This document shows, in pieces, positions 45,358 through 54,111 of a stretch of 64,000 bases of DNA. The notes beneath the pieces were generated by a model. The model did no database searches, had not been told where the DNA came from, and saw nothing but the letters and a program-made list of their open reading frames with translations. Position 1 is the first letter of the stretch, and every line of letters starts with the position of its first letter. The position numbers were made by a program, and so were the translations under genes. Source of the DNA: Brevirhabdus sp. (GTDB lineage Bacteria > Pseudomonadota > Alphaproteobacteria > Rhodobacterales > Rhodobacteraceae); contig JAGXFH010000062.1 of the NCBI GenBank assembly GCA_024637315.1, forward strand, positions 1 to 64,000, given 5' to 3'.

Positions 45358-46173
45358 ATGCAGCCACCCGCCCGCCGCAAGGGCCGCCCCAAGGGTTTCG
45401 ACAGCACCGATTCCCAGACGACAATCCAGTCGCTTGACCGGGCGCTAAACGTCCTTGTGGCTCTGGCCTCGGGCAACGGCATGACACTGACCGACATTTC
45501 GACCGTACTGGATCAGTCTCCCGCCACGATGTACCGCGTCCTGACGACGCTCGCATCACGGGAATTTGTCGAAATCGACCCGCAAAGGCAGGAATGGCAT
45601 ATCGGACCGATGGCGTTCCAGCTCGGCTCCGCCTTCTTGCGGCGCAGCGGGGTGATCGAACGCAGCCGTCCGGTGATGCGCGACCTGACGGCGGCGACGG
45701 GAGAGACATCAAACCTCGGAATCGAAAAGGACGGCGACGTCATGTTCGTCAGCCAGATCGAGACGCACGAATCGATCCGCGCGTTCTTTCCGCCCGGAAC
45801 GCTTTCGCCGATGCACGCCTCTGGCATCGGCAAGGCCCTGCTGAGCATGTTCGAAGAGGATCGGCTCGCGCGGTTCCTGCGTGACCACGACTTGCAGCGT
45901 TTCACCGACAAGACCATCAGCGACCCTGCCCGACTGGTCGAAGACCTGCGGCTCATCCGCGCCCGCGGCTACGCCGTCGATGACGAGGAAAAGACCACCG
46001 GCATGCGCTGCGTCGCCGCCGCAATCATCAATGTTCACGGCGAAGCTGTAGCCGGGATCTCGGTCTCTGGCCCCACCCATCGGATGACCGAAGGCGAGAT
46101 CGGCCGTATCGGCGATCTGGTCAGGGACGCCGCCGCGAACGTATCACGCGGGCTTGGCGCCCCGGACGCCTGA
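45358..46173 (+). CDS. bhcR: IclR-family regulator of the beta-hydroxyaspartate cycle
   Basis: A 271-residue IclR-type protein: winged helix (SLDRALNVLVALASGNGMTLTDISTVLDQSPATMYRVLTTL, about 25-70) and effector domain (LRRSGVIERSRPVMRDLTAATGETSNLGIEKDGDVMFV, HASGIGKALLSMF, MRCVAAAI). The first 15 residues are basic (RRKGRPKG). ATG 45358 with GGGGAAAG ahead is preferred to a longer frame. Divergent position to bhcA matches the known bhc arrangement, where BhcR senses glyoxylate; that ligand is from family knowledge. Its stop abuts the stop of convergent allE. Confidence 0.93.
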   Translation: MQPPARRKGRPKGFDSTDSQTTIQSLDRALNVLVALASGNGMTLTDISTVLDQSPATMYRVLTTLASREFVEIDPQRQEWHIGPMAFQLGSAFLRRSGVIERSRPVMRDLTAATGETSNLGIEKDGDVMFVSQIETHESIRAFFPPGTLSPMHASGIGKALLSMFEEDRLARFLRDHDLQRFTDKTISDPARLVEDLRLIRARGYAVDDEEKTTGMRCVAAAIINVHGEAVAGISVSGPTHRMTEGEIGRIGDLVRDAAANVSRGLGAPDA

Positions 46174-47043
46174 TCACCCTGCCGCAGCCTTGACCCGAGC
46201 GGCGTTCTTGGACAACTCCGGTATCGCCAGCGCCATATGCCGGTTTACATCCTTGTAAAGCAGGTAGCGGAATGGGCCGGGACCACCTGCATAGCAAGCC
46301 TGCGGGCAGAAGGCGCGCAGCCACATGTAGTCGCCCGCCTCCACCTCGACCCAATCCTGATTGAGCCGGTAGACTGCCTTGCCCTCCAGCACGTAAAGCC
46401 CGTGCTCCATCACATGGGTCTCGGCGAAGGGGATGACCCCTCCGGGCTGGAAGGTGACGACCGTAACATGCATGTCGTGGCGCAGATCGGCGGGGTCGAC
46501 GAAGCGCGTGGTCGCCCACGCACCGTCCGTGTCCGGCATCGGCGTCGGTGCGATGTCGTTCTCATTGGTGACGAAGGCGTCAGGCAGCGCGAGCCCTTCG
46601 ACAGCCTGATAGGCCTTGCGGATCCAGTGGAACCGGGCCGGAACCTTGCCAGTGTTGCGAAGCTGCCAGTCGGTATCCGGCGGCAGATAGGCATAGCCGC
46701 CCGTCCTCATGTCGTGCGCCTCACCGCCGATTGTAAGGCTGATGCCGCCCCCGACCACGAACAGAACCGCCTCGACCCCCGAATCAGTTTCGGGCCGGTC
46801 ACTGCCGCCGCCCGGTTGCACCTCGGCGATATATTGCGAAAAGGTTTCGGCAAAGCCGGAAAGCGGTCGCGACAGCACCCAGAACCGGGCGCCGTCCCAG
46901 AAAGGCAGAAAGCTTATCACGATATCGCTGAATGTGCCTTTCGGGATAACCGCATAGGCTTCGGTGAACATGGCGCGGTCGGTCAGAAGCTGCGTCTGCG
47001 GCGGCAAGCCACCTTCGGGAAAGTAGTAGGGGCGCGTGGACAT
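46174..47043 (-). CDS. allE: (S)-ureidoglycine aminohydrolase
   Basis: A 289-residue bicupin of the AllE/UGHY family, which releases ammonia from ureidoglycine to give ureidoglycolate. The start YYFPEGGLPPQTQLLTDRAMFTEAYAVIPKGTFSDIV and the second cupin's metal site (FAETHVMEHGLYVLEGKAVYRLNQDWVEVEAGDYMWLRAFCPQACYAGG) are characteristic. ATG 47043 (MSTRPYYF) was chosen over a longer frame. It lies apart from the other urate genes but directly beside bhcR, linking purine-derived glyoxylate to the cycle. An allC-type allantoate hydrolase is not in the window. Confidence 0.93.
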   Translation of the reverse strand: MSTRPYYFPEGGLPPQTQLLTDRAMFTEAYAVIPKGTFSDIVISFLPFWDGARFWVLSRPLSGFAETFSQYIAEVQPGGGSDRPETDSGVEAVLFVVGGGISLTIGGEAHDMRTGGYAYLPPDTDWQLRNTGKVPARFHWIRKAYQAVEGLALPDAFVTNENDIAPTPMPDTDGAWATTRFVDPADLRHDMHVTVVTFQPGGVIPFAETHVMEHGLYVLEGKAVYRLNQDWVEVEAGDYMWLRAFCPQACYAGGPGPFRYLLYKDVNRHMALAIPELSKNAARVKAAAG

Positions 47044-47176
47044 CGGATTATGCTTTCTGCAGGAATTCGTACCTGTCCACCAAATCCTGCCCGGCACCGC
47101 ATTCCAACTCTTTTCCCGACTTGAATCACCTGAAGGATTGATCGGAAAAAACTGAAAATGGGTGCTCCGCGCAAAC

Positions 47177-47193
47177 TGCCCGGTGTCCGGGCA
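47177..47193. promoter_or_regulatory. Palindrome in the allE-TRAP divergent spacer
   Basis: TGCCCGG-TGT-CCGGGCA has perfect seven-base arms and lies midway between the starts of allE (47043) and the TAXI protein gene (47325). It may be an operator for one or both genes or a structural hairpin. There is no T-run. Confidence 0.4.
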
Positions 47194-47324
47194 ACCACCG
47201 ATCGCCGAAGTGTGCCGTTTTGCTCGCTGCTGCTGACAGGCGTTGAGATTGCCGTCAACTACTGGAATAGTGACTTTCAGATCATCGGGCGCACCCGCCT
47301 TTGATCGTCAAAGTGGAGGACTAC

Positions 47325-48278
47325 ATGATTAACCTAAAATCCAAGCTCGGCGGCATCGTCGTCGGGGCGACGCTGGTCTTTGCACCGGCGGTTTCGCAAG
47401 CTGAAGAATTCATCAACATCCTCACCGGCGGGACGTCCGGCGTCTACTATCCACTGGGGGTGGGCCTTTCGAAAATCTACGCCGACAACATCGAAGGCGC
47501 CCGTACCCAGGTTCAGTCGACGAAAGCCTCGGTCGAGAACCTGAACCTGCTGCAGCAGGGAAAAGGCGAACTGGCGCTTGCGCTGGGCGACTCGGTGAAA
47601 CTGGCTTGGGAGGGCGACGCAGAGGCCGGGTTCAAGGAGCCTCTGGCCAAGCTGCGCGGAATAGCCGCCGTTTACCCCAACTACATCCAGATCGTCGCTA
47701 GCCATGAATCCGGCATCACGAAGTTCGAGGATCTGATGGGCATGAGCCTGTCCGTGGGTGCGGCGAAGTCGGGGACCGAGTTGAACGCCCGGAAGATCTT
47801 CGAGGCTGCGGGAAAGAGCTACGATGATCTGGGCAAGGTCGAGTACCTGCCCTTCGCTGAGTCGGTCGAGTTGATCAAGAACCGGCAGTTGGATGCAACC
47901 TTGCAGTCGGCCGGCCTTGGCGTCGCGTCGATCAAGGATCTGGCGACATCTTTGCCGATCAACGTCGTGGCCGTACCGGCAGATGTCGTTGCAACCCTTG
48001 GAGCGCCGTACATCTCAGCCGTGATTCCGGCAGGCACCTATGACGGTCAGGACGCGGATGTGGAAACAGTAGCCGTCGTCAACTTCCTCGTGACACATGA
48101 GGATGTATCGGAAGAAACCGCCTATCAGATGACCAAACTGCTGTTTGAGAATCTGCCGGAACTGGAAGCAGCCCACAATGCCGCCGCGTCCATCAAGCTG
48201 GAAAATGCGCTTGCCGGGATGCCGATCCCGCTGCACCCGGGCGCGGAGCGCTACTACAAGGAAAAGGGCATGATGTAG
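47325..48278 (+). CDS. TAXI-family TRAP transporter solute-binding protein
   Basis: A 317-residue periplasmic protein with a signal peptide (cleavage near A26, VSQA-EEF). NILTGGTSGVYYPLGVGLSKIYADN is the TAXI-family signature, followed by TKASVENLNLLQQGKGELALALGDS and LSVGAAKSGTELNARKIFEAAG. It delivers an unidentified, probably organic-acid, solute to the permease encoded downstream. ATG 47325 has GGAGGA; an upstream start would precede the signal sequence needlessly. Confidence 0.92.
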   Translation: MINLKSKLGGIVVGATLVFAPAVSQAEEFINILTGGTSGVYYPLGVGLSKIYADNIEGARTQVQSTKASVENLNLLQQGKGELALALGDSVKLAWEGDAEAGFKEPLAKLRGIAAVYPNYIQIVASHESGITKFEDLMGMSLSVGAAKSGTELNARKIFEAAGKSYDDLGKVEYLPFAESVELIKNRQLDATLQSAGLGVASIKDLATSLPINVVAVPADVVATLGAPYISAVIPAGTYDGQDADVETVAVVNFLVTHEDVSEETAYQMTKLLFENLPELEAAHNAAASIKLENALAGMPIPLHPGAERYYKEKGMM

Positions 48279-48336
48279 GTATCAGCCAGCGGGCATTCGC
48301 AACGGATGCCCGCAACTGCCGTCCGGGGAGGGAAAG

Positions 48337-50436
48337 ATGCAGAGCACCGATCAGCCGACTGAACCGCCAGACAACCAACCCGTTGCCGAGCTTCACGATC
48401 CGTTGGCGGCCAGCTTTCCCGGCAGTCTTGAAGGGCGAATTCTGTTCTGGATCGCGGTGGTGTTTTCGGTCTTTCAGATCGCCACGGCCGCGCACCTGAT
48501 CGACTTTGCCAGTCAGGTGACCCGCGCCTTCCATGTCGGCTTTCTCGGCCTCTTGGGGTTTCCGCTGCTGGCGGCCTTGCGTCAAAAGGCCGGCGCCATG
48601 CGGGTGGTCGCCTGGGGCATGGCCGCCCTGTGCGTCGGGGTCGCCCTTTACCAGTGGTGGGAATACACGCCACTGCTGCTTCGCGCCGGTGATCCGCTAC
48701 CACGGGACATCGTCGTCGGCGTGATTGCGCTTTTTGTGGTTTTCGCTGCCGCCTGGGCGCTGATGGGCCCCGCCCTTCCGATCATCGCCGGCAGTTTTCT
48801 GGCCTACTGCCTGTTCGGAGAGTATCTGCCATCGCCCCTGAACCACCGCGGCTATGACTTCGCGCAGGTCGTCGATCACATGGCTTATGGGACCGAAGGC
48901 ATCTACGGCATTCCGACTTATGTATCTTCGACCTACATCTTCCTGTTCATCCTGTTCGGCGCATTCCTTGAACGGGCCGGGATGATCCGGCTGTTCACCG
49001 ACGTTTCGCTGGGGCTGGTTGGCCATCGTCAGGGCGGAGCGGCAAAGGTGTCGGTGGTCTCGTCCGGTTTGATGGGAACCATATCCGGCTCTGGCGTGGC
49101 CAATGTCGTCACGACCGGGCAATTCACGATACCGCTGATGAAGTCCTTTGGCTATCGCCCTGCCTTCGCAGGCGGGGTCGAGGCGACGGCGTCGATGGGC
49201 GGGCAGATCATGCCGCCGGTCATGGGCGCGGTCGCCTTCATCATGGCAGAAACCCTCGGCGTCGAGTATATCGAGGTCGTGCAGGCCGCGCTGATCCCGG
49301 CGATCCTGTATTTCGCTTCGGCCTTCTGGATGGTCCATCTGGAGGCAGGCCGACACGGGCTCAAGGGCATGTCGGCAGACGAACTGCCCTCGCCATTGAA
49401 GGCCATTCGTGAACGCTGGCATCTGATCCTGCCGCTTGCCGTTCTGGTGTATCTTCTGTTCTCTGGCTACACGCCGCTCTTCGCAGGGACGATCGGACTG
49501 GCGCTGACGGTCATGCTGATCCTTGGCGGCTCGGTGGCGCTTGGCCTGCCCGCCGGGGTGATCCGGATGATCTTCTGGGTTGGTCTTGGCCTGACCGCGG
49601 CTGCATTCTTCAAGTACGGCATCACCATCGTGGCCGCCGCCATTCTGGCGCTGATTTTCGTGAACATATTCGTCAAGGGCGGACACGAGACCTTGGCGAT
49701 CTGCCGTGACAGTCTGGCCGAAGGCGCGAAGACCGCGCTGCCGGTCGGCATCGCTTGCGCGCTCGTCGGCGTGATCATCGGCACGATGACGCTGACCGGT
49801 GCGGCCAATACCTTTGGCCAGTTCATCGTCTCTGTCGGCGAAAGCAGCCTGTTCCTGTCGCTGGTGCTGACGATGATCACCTGCATCATACTGGGCATGG
49901 GGATTCCGACGATCCCGAACTACATCATCACGTCTTCCATCGCTGGCCCGGCACTGCTGACGCTTGGCGTGCCGCTGATCGTCAGCCACATGTTCGTCTT
50001 CTACTTCGGCATCCTCGCCGATCTCACCCCGCCGGTGGCGCTTGCCTGTTTTGCGGCGGCACCGATCGCGCGGGAAAGCGGGCTGAAGATCTCGATGGAG
50101 GCGATCAAGGTCGCGGCCGCCGGCTTCGTCATTCCGTTCATGGCGGTCTACACCCCGGCCCTGATGTTGCAGGATGGCGGCCCGTTGGCAGCGTCGATCG
50201 GCTACATTCCGGCGGTCGGATATATCGTGCTGAAGACGCTGCTGGCGATCGGGCTGTGGGGCACGGCGGTCATCGGCTGGCTTGGCCGCAGGCTGAACTG
50301 GATGGAAAGGGTTCTGGCGATGTTGGCAGCCTTTACGCTGGTCGCGGCCCTGCCGCTGACGGACCAGATCGGCTTTGCCCTCTTTGGTGGTTTCGTCATC
50401 CTACTTTGGCAAGCGAGGGTGCGCAGCCCAGCATGA
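48337..50436 (+). CDS. TRAP transporter fused permease (4TM plus 12TM)
   Basis: A 699-residue inner-membrane protein with about 18 hydrophobic segments. The first 200 residues correspond to the small DctQ-like subunit and the rest to the large DctM-like subunit (SSGLMGTISGSGVANVVTTGQFTIPLMKSFGYRPAFAGGVEATASMGGQIMPPVMGAVAF is a strong family block, as is GMGIPTIPNYIITSSIAGPALLTLGVP). Fused permeases are typical partners of TAXI-type binding proteins. Its stop overlaps the start of the DUF1850 gene. Confidence 0.93.
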   Translation: MQSTDQPTEPPDNQPVAELHDPLAASFPGSLEGRILFWIAVVFSVFQIATAAHLIDFASQVTRAFHVGFLGLLGFPLLAALRQKAGAMRVVAWGMAALCVGVALYQWWEYTPLLLRAGDPLPRDIVVGVIALFVVFAAAWALMGPALPIIAGSFLAYCLFGEYLPSPLNHRGYDFAQVVDHMAYGTEGIYGIPTYVSSTYIFLFILFGAFLERAGMIRLFTDVSLGLVGHRQGGAAKVSVVSSGLMGTISGSGVANVVTTGQFTIPLMKSFGYRPAFAGGVEATASMGGQIMPPVMGAVAFIMAETLGVEYIEVVQAALIPAILYFASAFWMVHLEAGRHGLKGMSADELPSPLKAIRERWHLILPLAVLVYLLFSGYTPLFAGTIGLALTVMLILGGSVALGLPAGVIRMIFWVGLGLTAAAFFKYGITIVAAAILALIFVNIFVKGGHETLAICRDSLAEGAKTALPVGIACALVGVIIGTMTLTGAANTFGQFIVSVGESSLFLSLVLTMITCIILGMGIPTIPNYIITSSIAGPALLTLGVPLIVSHMFVFYFGILADLTPPVALACFAAAPIARESGLKISMEAIKVAAAGFVIPFMAVYTPALMLQDGGPLAASIGYIPAVGYIVLKTLLAIGLWGTAVIGWLGRRLNWMERVLAMLAAFTLVAALPLTDQIGFALFGGFVILLWQARVRSPA

Positions 50437-50831
50437 GCACCTGCCTGATGATTGCCGCCACCGCGATCCATCTGGCCGCGGCAGAGTTCGACCTGTCCTG
50501 GCAGCATTCGGTCGAGAAGACGACCTGGCGCGAAACCTGGATGATCAGGGATGGGCTGCTGGAACTGCGCGAGGCTGCCGTCAAGGGATCAGGGGCGGGC
50601 ATGGATCCCGGCGAGGGCGCAAATTTGCAGGATGGCTGGTGGGTCTGGGCGCCCAAACCGCTGGCCGTGGAGGCTCTGGTTCTGGCGGCGTCCGGAGCAA
50701 CCAACGGCGGCTGGCGTCTTTGCAGTAGCGGCGCCTGCCATGACATCGGCGGCGACGCCGGTGCGCCCTTGAACATTTCGGTATGTGCGTCAAACGTCTC
50801 GCCTAGTGAAAATCCCGAGACCTCGGAATGA
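50433..50831 (+). CDS. DUF1850-domain protein of the TAXI-TRAP operon
   Basis: A 132-residue protein with a hydrophobic, signal-like N-terminus (MSTCLMIAATAIHLAAAEF) and the DUF1850 core (FDLSWQHSVEKTTWRETWMIRDGLLELREAAVKGSGAGMDPGEGA). DUF1850 genes regularly follow TAXI-TRAP fused permeases; the molecular role is unknown. It overlaps the permease stop (ATGA) and its own end overlaps the 3' end of convergent dnaE2 by 29 bases. A longer frame that starts inside the permease gene is a shadow. Confidence 0.85.
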   Translation: MSTCLMIAATAIHLAAAEFDLSWQHSVEKTTWRETWMIRDGLLELREAAVKGSGAGMDPGEGANLQDGWWVWAPKPLAVEALVLAASGATNGGWRLCSSGACHDIGGDAGAPLNISVCASNVSPSENPETSE

Positions 50832-53800
50832 TCCGGGCATTTCGCGGATGCCTGTGCCGGGCTGATGTCAAAGGTCTCAGTACGTGGTCGGCCCGAGCGA
50901 CCTGTATCGCCAGCCGATCGTTCGACAGACCGTCCAAAGCATCGGTTCGATCCTTCAAATGGTGTGCAACAATATGGATGACATCGTCGTCGCGTTGGAC
51001 ATGGCCACGCACATCAATCAGTCGCGCGCCCATGATGACCTTGCGGTATCGAGTCATCACTTTGGGCCAGACGACAAGATTGGCGACACCGGTTTCATCC
51101 TCAAGCGTGATGAAGCACACCCCTTTCGCACTGCCGGGGCGCTGCCGGATCAAAACGATCCCGGCCAGCGAGATCGGCTGACCGTTGCGTGTCTTCGGCA
51201 AATTGCCCGCCGCTGTATAGTTCTGGCGGGTCATGCTTTTGCGCAGGAAGAACATCGGATGTGCCTTCAACGACAGGCGCATGGTCTGGTAATCCGCGAC
51301 CACATGTTCGCAGATCGGCATTTGCGGCAGGCTGACGGCAACCTCGCCACCCTCATCTCGGGTGTCAGAGCCGGAGAAGAGCGGCAAATCAGGCGCATCC
51401 CTCAAAGCCCGCGCGTTCCAAAGGGCCTGCCGCCGGTCCAGTGACATGGACCGGACTGCGTCCGCAGCGGCGAGATTGCGTATCGTGCTGGCACTGATCC
51501 CGGCGCGTGCCTTGAGGTCTTCAAGATCGACATAAGGCATTGTTCGAACCGCCGTGATCCTGTTGGCAACCTCCTTTCTGATCCCGTCCGCCTGCCGGAA
51601 CCCCAACCGCACCGCGAACCTTTCATGCCCGGCAGGCTCCAGCGTATTGTCCCATTCGCTGTAATTCACATCCGGCGGGCGCACCTCGACCCCGTGCTCG
51701 CGGGCGTCTCGCACGATCTGCGCGGGGGCATAGAACCCCATCGGTTGAGAGTTCAGCAAGGCCGCCGCAAAGACATCCGGGTAGTGATGCTTGATCCAAC
51801 TCGAAATGTAGACCAACAGGGCGAAACTGGCAGCATGGCTTTCAGGAAACCCATAATCCCCGAACCCCTTGATCTGATTGAAACATCGATACGCGAACTC
51901 GGTGTCATAGCCCCGCTCGATCATCCGCCCGACCATTTTTTCCTCCAGCTCTCCGATCGTGCCGCGCGACCGGAAGGTCGCCATGGCCTTGCGCAGCTGA
52001 TTGGCTTCCTCGGGAGAGAACCGGGCCGCGACCATTGCGATCTTCATGGCCTGTTCTTGAAAGATCGGCACGCCAAGGGTGCGTTTGAGGATGTTTTCCA
52101 ATTCTTTCGGATCATGCTCTGGCCCCGGCGACGGATAGTGTTCCGGCTCTTTCCCGCTCCGGCGGCGCAGATAGGGATGCACCATATCGCCCTGGATGGG
52201 GCCGGGGCGCACGATGGCGACCTCGATCACCAGATCGTAGAATTGGCGCGGCTTCAGGCGCGGCAGCATGTTCATCTGCGCCCGGCTTTCCACCTGGAAT
52301 ACCCCGACGGAATCGGCCTTGCAGAGCATGTCATAGACGGCCGGGTCCTCTTTTGGCACCGTTGCCAGATCGAAACGCTGACCATAATGCGCGTCGATCA
52401 GATCGAACGCCTTGTGGATGCAGGTCAGCATTCCCAGTGCCAGTACATCAACCTTGAGAATGCGTAATTCGTCGATATCGTCCTTGTCCCATTCGATGAA
52501 GCTACGCTCTGGCATCGCGCCGTTGCCGATGGGTACGGTCTGGGTCAGCGGATTCTGCGTCAGAATGAACCCACCCACATGCTGGCTGAGGTGGCGGGGC
52601 ATTCCGATCATCTGGTCCGCCAGCTTGATCGTTCGCGTCATGAGGGTATCGTTGAGATCGAGTCCCGCCTCCGCTGCCTCTGCCGCGCCAACCTTTTTCC
52701 CGGCACTGCCCCAGATGGTCCTGGCCAGCGCCGAGGTAATATCTTCGCTCAATCCCATGACCTTGCCGACTTCACGGATCGCCATACGCGGGCGGTAGTG
52801 AATGACGGTTGCACAGAGGCCGGCGCGGTCACGGCCGTATTTCTTGTAAATGTGCTGGATCACCTCCTCGCGCCGTTCATGCTCAAAATCCACGTCAATA
52901 TCGGGAGGTTCCCGGCGTTCCTCGGAAATGAACCGTTCAAACAGCAGGTCATGCTTCGAGGGATCTACAGCGGTGATACCCAGAACGTAACAAACCGCAG
53001 AATTGGCGGCGGACCCGCGCCCCTGGCAAAGGATTGGCGGGCTGACTTCATGCCGTGCAAATTGAATGACATCGTGGATTGTAAGAAAATATTGTGCGAT
53101 GTTGAGTTTCCTGATCATCGCCAGTTCCTTTTCCAGAACAGCATGGATCCTATCAGGGACGCCTGCGGGATAGCGCCGCGCCGCGCCCTGCCATGTCAGT
53201 TCCGCCAGATAGTCCTGCGGTGTGCGGCCTTCGGGAACAGTTTCCTGCGGGTATTCGTAGGCCAGTTCCGCAAGGTTGAACCGGCAGGCATCGGCAACCT
53301 CTCGCGTAGCGCGGATCGCATGCGGCCAATCGGCGAAAAGCTTCAGCATCTGTGCGGGGGATTTCAGGTGCCGTTCGGCGTTGGCATTCAGCAGGAAACC
53401 CGCTTTCGCGATGGTCGTCTTGTTCAGGATACATGTCATCACGTCCTGCAATGGACGGCGATCAGGGGCATGGTAATGCACGTCATTCGTGGCGAGGATC
53501 GACAGGCCATGCTGTCTTGCCAGATTGTCCAGCCGATTGATCCGCGCCCGGTCATCGCCTCGGTACAGATAGCTGGCCGCGATATGCCGAAGGGTTGGCA
53601 AAGCGCGGGGCAAAATCCGCAGATTGATGGCGAACTGGTCAAGGTCATCCTCTGGCAGAACGATCAACTGCACACCCGTGGCGTGGGCGGCCAGATCATC
53701 CAGGGTGAGGTCGCAGACGCCCTTCGCCTGCCAGTCGCCATTCACGTCCTGCATCTTGCCTTTCGAGAGCAACGTGCAAAGCCGCCCATAGGCTGCCCGG

Positions 53801-54111
53801 TCACGTGGGTAGGCCAGAAACGCCACGCCGGTAACAAGTTGCAGGCGGCATCCGATCACCGGGCGCAGGTTGGCCTTCCTGGTTTCGGCATGCAGCCGGA
53901 CCACACCGGCCATCGTATTGAGATCGGCAATGCCGATGGCGTCATAGCCAAGCGCCCAGGCGGTCGCGGCCAGATCCACAGCATCCGAGGCACCGCGCAG
54001 GAATGAAAAGCAACTTGTGACGCCAAGCTCCACGAAGGGCATGCGTGGATTTTGGGGAAAACCGCCTTCGGGCAGGGTGCGCCGCGGCTTGCGATTGTCG
54101 TTTTCCGGCAT
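50803..54111 (-). CDS. dnaE2: Error-prone DNA polymerase III alpha-type (DnaE2/ImuC)
   Basis: A 1102-residue C-family polymerase of the DnaE2 branch that performs translesion synthesis with ImuA and ImuB. The N-terminal PHP domain (FVELGVTSCFSFLRGASDAVDL, IGIADLNTMAGVVR) and catalytic palm (LCQGRGSAANSAVCYVLGIT, ERREPPDIDVDFEHERREEVIQHIYKKYGRDRAGL with the acidic pair D-I-D-V-D) are intact, followed by the helix-hairpin and OB-type region (QPISLAGIVLIRQRPGSAKGVCFITLEDETG). It starts at the stop base of imuB. The SOS box upstream of imuA should control all three. Confidence 0.96.
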   Translation of the reverse strand: MPENDNRKPRRTLPEGGFPQNPRMPFVELGVTSCFSFLRGASDAVDLAATAWALGYDAIGIADLNTMAGVVRLHAETRKANLRPVIGCRLQLVTGVAFLAYPRDRAAYGRLCTLLSKGKMQDVNGDWQAKGVCDLTLDDLAAHATGVQLIVLPEDDLDQFAINLRILPRALPTLRHIAASYLYRGDDRARINRLDNLARQHGLSILATNDVHYHAPDRRPLQDVMTCILNKTTIAKAGFLLNANAERHLKSPAQMLKLFADWPHAIRATREVADACRFNLAELAYEYPQETVPEGRTPQDYLAELTWQGAARRYPAGVPDRIHAVLEKELAMIRKLNIAQYFLTIHDVIQFARHEVSPPILCQGRGSAANSAVCYVLGITAVDPSKHDLLFERFISEERREPPDIDVDFEHERREEVIQHIYKKYGRDRAGLCATVIHYRPRMAIREVGKVMGLSEDITSALARTIWGSAGKKVGAAEAAEAGLDLNDTLMTRTIKLADQMIGMPRHLSQHVGGFILTQNPLTQTVPIGNGAMPERSFIEWDKDDIDELRILKVDVLALGMLTCIHKAFDLIDAHYGQRFDLATVPKEDPAVYDMLCKADSVGVFQVESRAQMNMLPRLKPRQFYDLVIEVAIVRPGPIQGDMVHPYLRRRSGKEPEHYPSPGPEHDPKELENILKRTLGVPIFQEQAMKIAMVAARFSPEEANQLRKAMATFRSRGTIGELEEKMVGRMIERGYDTEFAYRCFNQIKGFGDYGFPESHAASFALLVYISSWIKHHYPDVFAAALLNSQPMGFYAPAQIVRDAREHGVEVRPPDVNYSEWDNTLEPAGHERFAVRLGFRQADGIRKEVANRITAVRTMPYVDLEDLKARAGISASTIRNLAAADAVRSMSLDRRQALWNARALRDAPDLPLFSGSDTRDEGGEVAVSLPQMPICEHVVADYQTMRLSLKAHPMFFLRKSMTRQNYTAAGNLPKTRNGQPISLAGIVLIRQRPGSAKGVCFITLEDETGVANLVVWPKVMTRYRKVIMGARLIDVRGHVQRDDDVIHIVAHHLKDRTDALDGLSNDRLAIQVARADHVLRPLTSARHRHPRNARIIPRSRDFH

